Source: Clostridium sp. 1001271st1 H5 | GTDB taxonomy: Bacteria > Bacillota > Clostridia > Lachnospirales > Lachnospiraceae | Direction: 5' to 3' | DNA: 64,000 nucleotides | NCBI RefSeq assembly: GCF_005845215.1 | Contig: NZ_SPHO01000014.1 | Coordinates: 83,421-147,420, forward strand | Part shown: positions 15,292 through 23,631 of the stretch, piece by piece | How positions within the stretch are numbered: position 1 is the stretch's first letter | Layout: every line of letters starts with the position of its first letter | The notes under the pieces: generated by a model | The model's input: only the letters and a program-made list of their open reading frames with translations | Database searches by the model: none | What the model was told of the DNA's origin: nothing | Translations under genes and position numbers: made by a program

Positions 15292-15531
15292 GCCATGTCT
15301 ACAGTGATTTCATAGTCTATTGATGGTCTTCCGCCGATTTCTGAGGTTTTACTCTTTTTTGAGTAACCAATATGTAATCCGCATTTTCTCAAACTCTACA
15401 GCGTTTCCATTTTTGGAATCGCTCCACATAACCGTATAATCGTTTTCAGTAAAACCATACTCACACATACGGTCAAACCATGTCGTGAAGTTGCTCTTAA
15501 TTTCCAGTCCATCATGTAACTCTCTTGCTTG
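15272..15531 (-). pseudogene. AntA/AntB-type antirepressor remnant 1
   Basis: Reading leftward: QARELHDGLEIKSNFTTWF, DRMCEYGFTENDY, NGNAVEFEKMRITY, then one extra T shifts the frame, and the reading resumes as GYSKKSKTSEIGGRPSIDYE and ITVDMAKQICM. It is a near-complete AntA/AntB domain with a single-base frameshift and no start codon. Antirepressors of this type inactivate prophage repressors. It runs head-to-tail into remnant 2, so the two are probably products of a tandem duplication or recombination. Confidence 0.65.
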
Positions 15532-15573
15532 CCTCCTATACTTTCTTCCATTTTTGGAAAAATGTCTTTTTGG

Positions 15574-15629
15574 CGGCGGAATTTTCCGCCGTGAAATCCA
15601 TCAGGTATGCCCGGAAATAGGGTATACCT
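15574..15629. repeat. Hairpin cluster with GAAA-type loops (right)
   Basis: CGGCGGAA/TTCCGCCG (15574-15591) and AGGTATGCCC/GGGTATACCT around GGAAATA (15603-15629). They flank antirepressor remnant 1 on the side opposite the left cluster. Confidence 0.45.
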
Positions 15630-15631
15630 GG

Positions 15632-15988
15632 ACATAGGCAGAGCTGCATTGTCCTAACTCATTCCAGTATTGTCCAGACCTAACAAATCGCTTCCCACCT
15701 ACTCTATCCCCCTTGACTCACACTCATCTAAGGCAGGACTGTTTCACTGCCCAATCGGATTGTCATAAAATTGTACCTCATTTTTGACCCGGACTTTTTT
15801 TTGTATGCATTTTAGTGCATTTTGTGCATTCGTCAACGTATATGTGCCTATAGTTGATACCGGCAGAGGGATAGCGTTTAGTTTAGTCTATTTTGTTTTT
15901 TTTGTGCGCACTTTTGCGCAGTTTCAAACTATGATATCATAAAGCATTATCTGATTGTCCTGGGGTAGAAAAATACTGACCCGGTATT
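15632..15988. other. Non-coding stretch in the element
   Basis: No convincing gene on either strand. It holds T-rich runs, GCATTTTAGTGCATTTTGTGCA-like words and GTGCGCAC...GCGCA words. A long imperfect hairpin (CCTGGGG/CCCCAGG arms, 15959-16001) closes it on the right. Confidence 0.4.
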
Positions 15989-16123
15989 TCACCGCCCCAG
16001 GCCAGTATTCATTATCTTAATCAGCTTCGCATAGCCGCATTCCGATAATATGCAGATGTGCTCTGCCTGGGTGATGGACTCTTTGCGTACCCCAGCGACA
16101 AGAGCATTTCCAACGTGCCTGTC
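15989..16123 (-). pseudogene. Coding-like 44-codon fragment
   Basis: An open stretch reads GNALVAGVRKESITQAEHIC followed by a helical segment (ILSECGYAKLIKIMNTGLGR) and a stop. It has protein-like composition but no start codon in frame, so it looks like the 3' end of a broken gene. Family not recognised. Confidence 0.3.
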
Positions 16124-16153
16124 TCACCGACACGTTACGATAAGTTGGTGATA

Positions 16154-16318
16154 TCACTGTTTTTCTTGCTCTAATGCTTTAAGAATAAGATTAGCCGAAT
16201 AAAATATAGCATTCGCCTCCTTTGCCGTTATTTCTCCATTGACCACCCAATTATTGACGTGGACCAGTGAGCGCCGTACCTCTGCCGGGGTATCCCAATT
16301 CAAATAGTAAATTGTCAT
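16154..16318 (-). CDS. Small hypothetical element protein (54 aa)
   Basis: Begins MTIYYLNWDTPAEVRRSLVH and continues as two predicted helices (ITAKEANAIFYSANLILKAL). ATG 16318 is preferred, with GCGAGAG a few bases upstream; an earlier in-frame ATG is 14 codons away. The start codon lies in one arm of a perfect 12-bp inverted repeat. Last gene of the element's long leftward transcript after the 16627 gene. Unknown function. Confidence 0.5.
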   Translation of the reverse strand: MTIYYLNWDTPAEVRRSLVHVNNWVVNGEITAKEANAIFYSANLILKALEQEKQ

Positions 16319-16339
16319 GGCTCTCGCCCATGACAATTT
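16309..16339 (-). promoter_or_regulatory. 12-bp inverted repeat enclosing a start codon
   Basis: AAATTGTCATGG-(7 nt)-CCATGACAATTT. As RNA it would bury the ATG and place the purine-rich ribosome site in the loop; as DNA it could be an operator. Either way it should reduce expression of the 54-aa gene (inference). Confidence 0.6.
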
Positions 16340-16626
16340 TATCGTGCGTCTGATGCACAACCTTTAAATCTCACTTCATTTCTTACGATTAATTTTCTTT
16401 CTGCTATAAACATAAAACTAAGGTTTTCTAAGGTTTTATTGAACGACAACCATTTGGTGGTCGATGAACCGTATACATGATGTTTATGGTTTTAGGGTTA
16501 TTTAGGGGTATATTGTAAAAATGTCTGGTTTAATCTGGTTCCTATACTGTGCAAGCGTAAGTTTCCGTAAGCAGATATTAGCCGTCCATACCCCATAGAA
16601 AGCATCAGAATGCCCTTCCTGCTATT

Positions 16627-16962
16627 TTAACTAGCTATGCGGGAATTTCTCTGTATCCTCCTGTCCCTCGGTATTATAGGCGCTTTCCCTTCCAGCAGCA
16701 GACTAAACAATGCTAATGTTTTCCTGCGGTATGCGTAAAAATCATCACGTTTAGCGGGAATATACGATTTAATATAAATACGGTCATACCCTCTTTTTTG
16801 TGTGAGAGATTCAATAATAAAAGTAGATAGTCCTGGATTACTTAATTCAGCCGCCTTGCATATTAAGCCTTTGTTTTCTTCCAGTCTGGCAAGTTCCATT
16901 AATTCAGCCGTCCGGCTGCAATCTATTCCGTAATCGCTTAAGCTCTTGTCCCTTGTCCTCAT
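16627..16962 (-). CDS. Conserved phage-type hypothetical protein
   Basis: A 111-residue protein in the operon 84 bp after the tape measure gene. The C-terminal block YIPAKRDDFYAYRRKTLALF is a pattern I associate with small proteins in Clostridial phages and mobile elements; no function is established to my knowledge. The Arg-rich end (RDRRIQRNSR) is unusual and may come from a late frame alteration. Soluble, no membrane segment. Confidence 0.55.
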   Translation of the reverse strand: MRTRDKSLSDYGIDCSRTAELMELARLEENKGLICKAAELSNPGLSTFIIESLTQKRGYDRIYIKSYIPAKRDDFYAYRRKTLALFSLLLEGKAPIIPRDRRIQRNSRIAS

Positions 16963-17046
16963 TGCTTATACACCATCCTTCTGATATAATTAAAGCAATG
17001 TGACTTTCCCGCTGCCATCACCCATTTAAAAACGACAGCGGGATTT

Positions 17047-20019
17047 TTATATACTTCCTTCCGTAACCATTCTTACACCCACACGATTCTTTTCGTTGTT
17101 TCCGAATTTGACTACAAGCTGACCAAATCTTGTACCATCAAGTATTAGCTCCGCTTTAGCAATCTGGTTTCCACCAGATATATTGCTTTCTGCCAACGCT
17201 TCCTTAAGAGCTTGCTTCATAGTTGATAAAGGGGATACCACTTCCGGTTCCTTTGGGTTATCTCCCAAGATAGCAGCAAACATCCCGGCCCGTGGTGGCA
17301 CTACTGTACCAGTTGCAAGCATTGGCATTCTAAATGGTACTGCTGCATAGGCAGAGGCTGGATAACTGGTTTTGCTTGATAGGTTCAAATTAGGGATGGC
17401 AGGGATTGCAATTCCCACCTTATCCATTACCCTATTGATTGCTTCGATAATTTTGTTTATCCCGGATATCACCGAATTTACCATGCCCTCGATACCTGAA
17501 ACAATCTTCGCTATCGTATTCTTTATTACCGTCACAATACTGTTCCATATTTCGGTAGTCTTATTCATTACAGAATCCCACACTGATTCTATGGCCCGTC
17601 CGATTCCTTCAAATATGTTCTGTGCATCTCCTTTTAAAGCATTCCATAATCCCTTAACGGTACTGGAAATACGCTTCCATGCTTCCTCTACCGCCCCTAA
17701 AAGGCCGCTTAGCGCCGTTTTTATGATTGCGCCAATACTTTCTAGTCCTCCACTAATAAAATCGCCTAGTGACGTTATCAGACCTTCCACAAGGCCCATT
17801 ATGGCATCAATAACACCCCCGAATATTTCCTTGATACCTTCCCAAGCTTTTTCCCAATCTCCAGAAAATACACCTGTCAGGAAATCTATGATTCCAGAAA
17901 AGGCCGTTATCAGCCCATCCAAAACAGATGCCGCCGTGTCAATCAGGTTAAGCAGGTACGTGCCTATTGTCTCCAGTATAGGGGCAACAACGGGCAGTAT
18001 GTTGGAAGATATCCAACTAAGTAAAGGCTTTAAATATTCATCCCATATTACCTTGATTAAATCTGCAACTTTCCCTATCAGCTCAATGATTTTATTGATA
18101 AGCGGCTGTATCGTACCTTCATATACTTCTGAGAATTTATCTGCCAGTTTTTGAAGGGTTGGGGCAATGTACTTGTTATAACCATCCAGCAGATTCCCCA
18201 GGATTTCAGACAGCCCATTCTTAATAGATTCAAACAGCGGAGCAATATGCTCGTCATACATCTTGTTTAAATTCTCGAATGTCTCAGTTATGCCCTGTGA
18301 AATAGAATCAAGGACGGTTTTTATTGGCTCCATCGTATTTGTAAGAGCTTCTTTTATCTTATCTTTGTTCTCTACAAATGGGGTAAGAATCGTGTCCAAC
18401 ACATCCCTGAACAACTTTGCCGATAATTCAGTAATTCCCATGAATATATCTGCATAGATTGCTATAATATCAGCCGTGATTTGCTTTGCTGTATCGCTTC
18501 TGAATACTGAAAAAATATCCGCTACCGCCACCGCAAAATCAGCGCCTATGGTACTGATTTCTGATGTGATATCAAACATACTTATCAGATAACCCTTGAT
18601 TCTGTCTTTTGCACTTTCAAGATATAATGCTATTCCCCCTGTCAGATTATCAGCTATTGTCAGTCCAACACTGGAAAACGCCCCGGCAGTTCTTCCCAGG
18701 TTGTAGGAAATAGTATCCAACATGGTATTAAAGGCCGACATAACGCCCTGGTCCGTAAAAATATCTTTCAGACTATCGCCAATACTTGCTATGTTTGTCT
18801 TTATTGAATCCAGGACAGGCTTGTAATCCCCCAGGCCTTGCCAGAACCCCGATTGAAAGATTCCCCCTATCTCAATCAGTCTTTGTTTGATTGCCTCCAG
18901 GGTTTCCATGACATTATTTAAAAACGGTGATTCTGTCTGCTGTTCATCAGGGGACAGTCCCGGCGGCATTATATTGCTATCTCCTGTATTTTCAGAACCT
19001 TCCTCTGCATCACGCTGAATCTGTATCAGGTTATCAAAGGGTGCTAATGATTTCTTTACCTGTTTGCCCGCGTCCTTTACTCCATCTGCAAAGTCCTCCG
19101 CACCATCAGCCGCGCCCTCATATCCAGCCTGTACCTCTGCCATTTCGCCAGCCGCTTGTGCAACTCCGCTATTTACAGACTTCTTACCCATTACCGTTTC
19201 CGTGAAATTCTTAAATGCCGTGGTTGCTGTTGACAACCGTTCAAGGAATACATTTATGGCCTTTATAATAGGCGTAAACAGGTTTATAAGCCCTTGTCCA
19301 ATCGTAGCCTTTAAAGACTGTAGCCTTAACTGAAAAATCCTTACCTGGTTGGCCCATGAATCCGATGTGCGGGCAAAATCACCGCTTGCCGCTGAAAGCT
19401 GGTTCTGTACAAATTGCAAGCGTAAGGCAACCTTTTCCTGCTCCGTCATTTTATTAGTGGTTTTTCCGAAACCATTTGCAAGAGCATATTGGTCTAATGC
19501 ACTTTGCGTCATGACAACGCCTAATTCCTTAAGCGATTCCGTCTCGCCCGTGAACACAGATTTTAATTTTGTATATGCTTCTTCCTGCGACAAGTTATAG
19601 AAACTTGCGACATCACCTGTTAACCCGGTTAATGCCGTAGCCATATCATAGGCCGCGCTTTCTGAATAACCAAAAGATTTAGACATTGCTCCAAACGTAC
19701 CGACATATTTTTTCGCCATCGTCTCAGAAAGCCCAAAGGAATCAGCCGCCGCCTTTGCGAAATCATCCACCTGTTTTGTCATGCTGGGAAAAGTCACATC
19801 TACAACGTTTTGTACCTCTGCCAAATCGGACCCCAGTTCCAAACATTCTTTACCGAACTGCACAATCTGCTTTATCGCAAAAGCGGTAATAATGGCCTTA
19901 CCGATGCCTTTCACTATGCCACCCAGCTTTGTCATGGAGCCTTTAATTTCTGATATACCACGCTGCATCCCATCTGAATTGATTTTTGTATCAATAACAA
20001 TATTTCCATCTGCTTTCAA
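17047..20019 (-). CDS. Phage tail tape measure protein
   Basis: Full-length tape measure protein of 990 residues. The N-terminal region (to about 230) is the conserved tape-measure domain with LGSDLAEVQNVVDVTFPSM and LTGLTGDVASFYNLSQEEAY. The body is long, helical and hydrophobic with recurring Trp/Phe (DFLTGVFSGDWEKAWEGIKE, SVWDSVMNKTTEIWNSIV), as needed to line a tail tube. The end, ELILDGTRFGQLVVKFGNN, is typical. At the usual 0.15 nm per residue it would set a tail near 150 nm. The frame is intact, which is notable because no other large virion gene is present. Confidence 0.93.
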   Translation of the reverse strand: MKADGNIVIDTKINSDGMQRGISEIKGSMTKLGGIVKGIGKAIITAFAIKQIVQFGKECLELGSDLAEVQNVVDVTFPSMTKQVDDFAKAAADSFGLSETMAKKYVGTFGAMSKSFGYSESAAYDMATALTGLTGDVASFYNLSQEEAYTKLKSVFTGETESLKELGVVMTQSALDQYALANGFGKTTNKMTEQEKVALRLQFVQNQLSAASGDFARTSDSWANQVRIFQLRLQSLKATIGQGLINLFTPIIKAINVFLERLSTATTAFKNFTETVMGKKSVNSGVAQAAGEMAEVQAGYEGAADGAEDFADGVKDAGKQVKKSLAPFDNLIQIQRDAEEGSENTGDSNIMPPGLSPDEQQTESPFLNNVMETLEAIKQRLIEIGGIFQSGFWQGLGDYKPVLDSIKTNIASIGDSLKDIFTDQGVMSAFNTMLDTISYNLGRTAGAFSSVGLTIADNLTGGIALYLESAKDRIKGYLISMFDITSEISTIGADFAVAVADIFSVFRSDTAKQITADIIAIYADIFMGITELSAKLFRDVLDTILTPFVENKDKIKEALTNTMEPIKTVLDSISQGITETFENLNKMYDEHIAPLFESIKNGLSEILGNLLDGYNKYIAPTLQKLADKFSEVYEGTIQPLINKIIELIGKVADLIKVIWDEYLKPLLSWISSNILPVVAPILETIGTYLLNLIDTAASVLDGLITAFSGIIDFLTGVFSGDWEKAWEGIKEIFGGVIDAIMGLVEGLITSLGDFISGGLESIGAIIKTALSGLLGAVEEAWKRISSTVKGLWNALKGDAQNIFEGIGRAIESVWDSVMNKTTEIWNSIVTVIKNTIAKIVSGIEGMVNSVISGINKIIEAINRVMDKVGIAIPAIPNLNLSSKTSYPASAYAAVPFRMPMLATGTVVPPRAGMFAAILGDNPKEPEVVSPLSTMKQALKEALAESNISGGNQIAKAELILDGTRFGQLVVKFGNNEKNRVGVRMVTEGSI

Positions 20020-20116
20020 TATCCCAGTTCCTCACTTCCTAAGAGACAGAAAAAGCCGGAAATCTTGCATATATCGCAAAATTCCCGGCTCCATTTAGCC
20101 TTTAACAGATACCACT

Positions 20117-20254
20117 CTATCTATTAGTTTGATATGTAATTTTCTTTTCTACCTCCAGGATAATCACATCATTTTTTCGCTTTTTTATTTCTGCCGTATT
20201 TCCCCTGGACAAAATCTTTTTTATTGCTTCAATCATTTTTTCATCAGAACTCAT
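20117..20254 (-). CDS. Small phage protein between chaperone and tape measure (45 aa)
   Basis: Encodes 45 residues starting MSSDEKMIEAIKKILSRGN, then NTAEIKKRKNDVIILEVEKK. The pattern of an N-terminal helix followed by a strand recurs in tiny Clostridial phage proteins. It begins 7 bp after the preceding stop. In siphophages this position is often occupied by the frameshift half of the tail chaperone; I see no clear slippery site joining them, so it is treated as separate. Confidence 0.6.
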   Translation of the reverse strand: MSSDEKMIEAIKKILSRGNTAEIKKRKNDVIILEVEKKITYQTNR

Positions 20255-20261
20255 ATAACAC

Positions 20262-20759
20262 CTACTTTACAGGGAATGGGTACTTGCTCCCGTTGTCTGC
20301 TGCCTGTTTGTACTGGCCTGTATACTTTCCTGCTTGGGATTCCATTTCTTTTGTTGCAACCTCCAGCTTGTCGCGAACCGCTTCCAAAGCTGCCTCTAAG
20401 AATATCTCAAACAGAAAGCGGTTATCTGGACCAACAATGGAAAGGGGAGACTGTCTCCCAAAAGCAGCCTGTCTTACATCGGCATTAAATATATAATCCA
20501 TCTTGTCGTTGATAAGCTGGTTAAACTCCCCAAGTCTGGAAGTACTTTCCTCCAGGGATATTCCTGCCTGTTCTGCAGGACTTCCGTCTGCCTTAACTTT
20601 GATACTTGAAAGTCGTTCCGATTCGTTTTTTAAGTCCCGCATAGCTTCATCAAATCGGATTAGGATGTTTCCATCCTTTGGATTTATCTTTATAACCCGG
20701 TTGGAATCCCCATTGATTGTAAATGTTTCAAATCCATCATCAAAATTAATATTTGCCAT
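20262..20759 (-). CDS. Tail assembly chaperone-like protein
   Basis: A 165-residue acidic protein lying just upstream of the tape measure gene, the usual place for the tail assembly chaperone that keeps the tape measure soluble. It starts MANINFDDGFETFTINGDSN, has helical segments with KNESERLSSIKVKADG and ends AADNGSKYPFPVK. Assignment rests on gene order and size more than on motif. Its start overlaps the upstream small gene by 14 bp. Confidence 0.55.
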   Translation of the reverse strand: MANINFDDGFETFTINGDSNRVIKINPKDGNILIRFDEAMRDLKNESERLSSIKVKADGSPAEQAGISLEESTSRLGEFNQLINDKMDYIFNADVRQAAFGRQSPLSIVGPDNRFLFEIFLEAALEAVRDKLEVATKEMESQAGKYTGQYKQAADNGSKYPFPVK

Positions 20760-20952
20760 TCCTATAACCTCCGCTTATCATTTTCTTTAATCTTGCTTTA
20801 TCCTCTGTTACCGCATTCTGCATAAATCCAGATATGTCCTCCATACCCTTTTCCATGCATCCTGCCGCAACCCCCGGCAAATCATTTTGCGTTTCTCCCA
20901 GAACCTTCATGCAGCCGCTCAAACACGTTTCAACCATTTCTATTTTATTCAT
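20746..20952 (-). CDS. Small hypothetical element protein (68 aa)
   Basis: Starts MNKIEMVETCLSGCMKVLGE after GGAGGG with 9-nt spacing; this start is preferred to an in-frame ATG 18 codons earlier. Three Cys and two short helices; no family recognised. It overlaps both neighbours, marking a tightly packed translationally coupled run. Confidence 0.5.
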   Translation of the reverse strand: MNKIEMVETCLSGCMKVLGETQNDLPGVAAGCMEKGMEDISGFMQNAVTEDKARLKKMISGGYRNGKY

Positions 20953-21031
20953 TGTTTTTACCCTCCATCTTTTCATAAATCGCCGCCAGTTCACAAATAA
21001 CCACAAAAATCATTATTCCAATAACAATCAC
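20945..21031 (-). CDS. 28-aa membrane mini-protein, candidate
   Basis: GTG start at 21031 with GTGGGGGAT just upstream; encodes VIVIGIMIFVVICELAAIYE then a charged end (KMEGKNNE). One membrane helix. Its stop overlaps the start of the next small gene by 8 bp. Similar one-helix peptides with an amphipathic tail occur in phages, but this one is not identified. Confidence 0.4.
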   Translation of the reverse strand: MIVIGIMIFVVICELAAIYEKMEGKNNE

Positions 21032-21135
21032 ATTATCCCCCACTTTCTTTGTGTTATAGTAAAAAATAAAGCCCTTCCTTAAACGGCTCTGCGTCTCAGC
21101 GTCTGGCTCTATACAATCATACTGCTATGTAATTT

Positions 21136-21363
21136 TTATTCTGCTGGCATATAAAAGACCCTCTGCCCGGTCTGATATGCTAAATCCACCTCATAAAGAA
21201 CACCTTTAGCCCTCGCCATATCCTCATAGACTCCTACAAACAATGCTCCATTATGAAACCTGCTTCTGACATACACCGTTGCCCCTTTACCATCGTGGCT
21301 ATATTCTGTATATATTTCACCATATTCAAGGTATTGCCTTGCATCCTGGGTTCTTATCTTCAC
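21136..21363 (-). CDS. Hypothetical element protein (75 aa)
   Basis: Small soluble protein: EYGEIYTEYSHDGKGATVYV and FHNGALFVGVYEDMARAKGV suggest a beta-rich fold. Start overlaps the preceding stop by 4 bp (ATGA type), so it is coupled to the 21360 gene. Unknown function. Confidence 0.55.
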   Translation of the reverse strand: MKIRTQDARQYLEYGEIYTEYSHDGKGATVYVRSRFHNGALFVGVYEDMARAKGVLYEVDLAYQTGQRVFYMPAE

Positions 21364-21578
21364 CGCTTACCCCTCCTTTCGATTTCTGTCAACACCGCCA
21401 TTGCTATATCCTTGCTGAATGAATCTGGATGTTTTGTCATGAAACACTTAACTGCATTTACGGTTTCCTCCCAGTATTCATCATCATCTGGTTTTCCTAC
21501 TGGAAGCCGCTGCTTAAATAGCTTCCAAACGTCTGCGAACATTTCAAATTCTTGTTTCACATCTGAATTTTTTACCAC
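21360..21578 (-). CDS. Hypothetical element protein (72 aa)
   Basis: Helical, charged protein starting MVKNSDVKQEFEMFADVWKL and containing EYWEETVNAVKCFMTKHPDS. It lies 12 bp after the helicase stop. Proteins of this kind accompany phage replication genes in Firmicutes, but no role can be stated. Confidence 0.55.
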   Translation of the reverse strand: MVKNSDVKQEFEMFADVWKLFKQRLPVGKPDDDEYWEETVNAVKCFMTKHPDSFSKDIAMAVLTEIERRGKR

Positions 21579-21590
21579 ATCGGCCCCCTG

Positions 21591-22862
21591 TTAATCAAAT
21601 GGTGTTTTCTCCTTTACGGGCTTGAAATTAAAATCTTTACTCTCTGCTTCCTTGAAACTCATTTCCTCACCAACAAATTCCATTTGAAATTTTGCTGTTT
21701 TTCCTTGTCGGTTTTTCTCTACCTTCACCCCTTTGTATCTTTCATTTTCTTCTGAAAGATTCCAAAGTAGCATAACAACTGATGCATCCTGCTCAATATC
21801 ACCTGATTCCCTCAGTTCCGACATAGTGGGTTCTTTTGTCTGCCGTCCCTCTGATGCCCTGTTTAACTGCGATAAGACTATGATAGGCCGGTTCAACTCC
21901 ATTGCTAATGATTTAATTGCCTTTGAAATATCGCCCACTTCTGACACCCGGTTAGCATAATGACGTTCTGTCTTTATAAGCTGCAAATAATCAATGATGA
22001 TGCAATCAGCCCCCATGTGCTGGCATTCTCTGCGTATCTCGCCCACGGATTTGACCCCGCTTGATATCCACACATCCAGCCTTTTCAGTTCCGTATTGGC
22101 CTTTTGGAACCGTTCTTTTTCATCCCCCAGGAAAGCCTTGCCCTGCCGGATACGGTTCATCATAATACCAGATTGCCGCGACACCAGTCGTTCATACATC
22201 TGCTTATTTGTCATTTCCAGATTATACAGCAGCACCCGCTTGCCCTGGATTCCCATATTGGTCAGTATTTGCGTAACAAAAGCAGATTTTCCAACTGCTG
22301 GGCGCGCTCCAATAACAATGACATCCCCACCCTCCAGACCCCCAAGACATTCATCCAATCGTGTGAATCCCGTGTAAAGAAAATCCCGTTCCCTGTCCAC
22401 AAAACATCCTGGGGCCATTTCGTCAACAATCTCACTTAAGCTTTTTGCCTTTGGTCTATCATCCTCCTGCAATGCCTCCAGAGCGTTCACAGTCTCCCCT
22501 ATTTGCTTTTCTACGGCAGATGGGTGGAATTGTACTGCATTGATAATTTGCGTGGCTGTACGGGCCTTATATGCGTTTTTAATCACATCTGCATATTCCC
22601 CAGCCGCAGTGCTTGTCACACTTGAATCACTGCACTCTTTTAATTTGCTCAGTAATTCAGCTTGGGAAACATCAGCAATATTTGCTGCAAGGGTTACAAG
22701 ATTGGCCTGATATCCAAAATCATGCGCTCTCAAAAATTCCAGATATATCCTACCTAACAGCGCGTCAACAAACATATCAGGGCGAATGCTCCCACAATCC
22801 TTGATTGCCCGTGGTTCCATCATCAAGGCACCAATAAGCGCTTGCTCCGCATTAACAATCAT
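21591..22862 (-). CDS. Replicative DNA helicase, DnaB-type
   Basis: Hexameric 5'-3' helicase of 423 residues for element replication. An N-terminal DnaB domain (EQALIGALMMEPRAIKDCG) is followed by the RecA-like domain with Walker A GARPAVGKSA, Walker B DCIIIDYLQLI, the block VLSQLNRASEGRQTKEPTMS and VVMLLW. Slightly shorter than host DnaB. It overlaps the initiator gene by 4 bp, so initiator and helicase are made together as in lambda O-P-like modules. Confidence 0.93.
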   Translation of the reverse strand: MIVNAEQALIGALMMEPRAIKDCGSIRPDMFVDALLGRIYLEFLRAHDFGYQANLVTLAANIADVSQAELLSKLKECSDSSVTSTAAGEYADVIKNAYKARTATQIINAVQFHPSAVEKQIGETVNALEALQEDDRPKAKSLSEIVDEMAPGCFVDRERDFLYTGFTRLDECLGGLEGGDVIVIGARPAVGKSAFVTQILTNMGIQGKRVLLYNLEMTNKQMYERLVSRQSGIMMNRIRQGKAFLGDEKERFQKANTELKRLDVWISSGVKSVGEIRRECQHMGADCIIIDYLQLIKTERHYANRVSEVGDISKAIKSLAMELNRPIIVLSQLNRASEGRQTKEPTMSELRESGDIEQDASVVMLLWNLSEENERYKGVKVEKNRQGKTAKFQMEFVGEEMSFKEAESKDFNFKPVKEKTPFD

Positions 22863-23605
22863 AAATCATCCTCCCCCGGCAGATAATCAATAATAGCCTT
22901 TGACATAAATGTATCGAAATTTTTACAAAAGCATATCTCTGTTCCCTCTGCCTCCCATTCACGGGTATAGGCCCGAACCGCCAAATAAATTTGCTTGTTA
23001 GTCAGCCGATAACGAACTTTGTTGATACAGCGCCCCTTTTTCACATAAGCACAATAGTATTCAAATGCTTTTGCTTTTCCCCTCTTTTTGGGATATATGG
23101 CATAAATCTTTTCAAAGTCTGTTTTCAGTTGTTCAAGGTCGGAATTATTATCTCCCGTCTTATCTGGTTCGGCTCCAGGCGAACATAATATATTTATTTT
23201 ATTATTTACATTATTGTTTGTGTGCACTGGTCGTTCACTGGCTGTTCGATGGTCGTTCAATTGCGTTACATTCTGATGTTCACACATTTGGTACATATCC
23301 CAGTTTTTTATTGTAATTAGGCGATTTCTATTACCTGTCTGTTGTTCAATCTGCTGTTCACTTTCGTAACACTTTAAGACACGCTGTACTTTCGATTCCG
23401 TGACACGCAATTTGTCAGAAATGACCTTTCTGCCTGTTATCAGTTGACCAGGATTAAGCATTATTTTTTGCCCTTTAAACATAGCAGGAATTTCCGCATG
23501 GGTTGCATTAAGCAGAAGATAAATCCAAATAGCCATATAATCCGAATCCTTACATACTACAGGATTATCTAACATTTTTCTATGTAAGCTCACCCAGCCA
23601 TTCAA
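22859..23605 (-). CDS. Phage-type replication initiator
   Basis: A 248-residue protein starting MNGWVSLHRKMLDNPVVCKD, a start typical of phage replisome organisers. The N-terminal winged-helix region (GQLITGRKVISDKLRVTESK) is followed by a low-complexity Asn-rich linker (about residues 110-150) and a C-terminal domain (FEKIYAIYPKKRGKAKAFEY). The linker DNA carries three iterons and an AT-rich block, so the gene probably contains its own origin. The DnaB gene follows with a 4-bp overlap. Confidence 0.82.
   Translation of the reverse strand: MNGWVSLHRKMLDNPVVCKDSDYMAIWIYLLLNATHAEIPAMFKGQKIMLNPGQLITGRKVISDKLRVTESKVQRVLKCYESEQQIEQQTGNRNRLITIKNWDMYQMCEHQNVTQLNDHRTASERPVHTNNNVNNKINILCSPGAEPDKTGDNNSDLEQLKTDFEKIYAIYPKKRGKAKAFEYYCAYVKKGRCINKVRYRLTNKQIYLAVRAYTREWEAEGTEICFCKNFDTFMSKAIIDYLPGEDDL
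23183..23258. other. Probable replication origin inside the initiator gene
   Basis: Three 8-bp iterons, GGTCGTTC (23229-23236), GGCTGTTC (23240-23247) and GGTCGTTC (23251-23258), repeat with an 11-bp step. Directly beside them is an AT-rich block (23183-23220, almost only A and T) suited to unwinding. The arrangement copies that of lambda ori within gene O. Function is inferred. Confidence 0.6.
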
Positions 23606-23631
23606 GTTTAATCACCGCCATTCTTTAGCCC

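Noticed and set aside
14640..16150. Diversity-generating retroelement or retron
   Set aside because: Small frames, repeats and hairpins looked suggestive, but there is no reverse transcriptase gene or template/variable repeat pair in the element.
20117..20759. Programmed frameshift joining the chaperone-like gene and the 45-aa gene
   Set aside because: No slippery heptamer near the first stop, and the second frame has its own start with close spacing.
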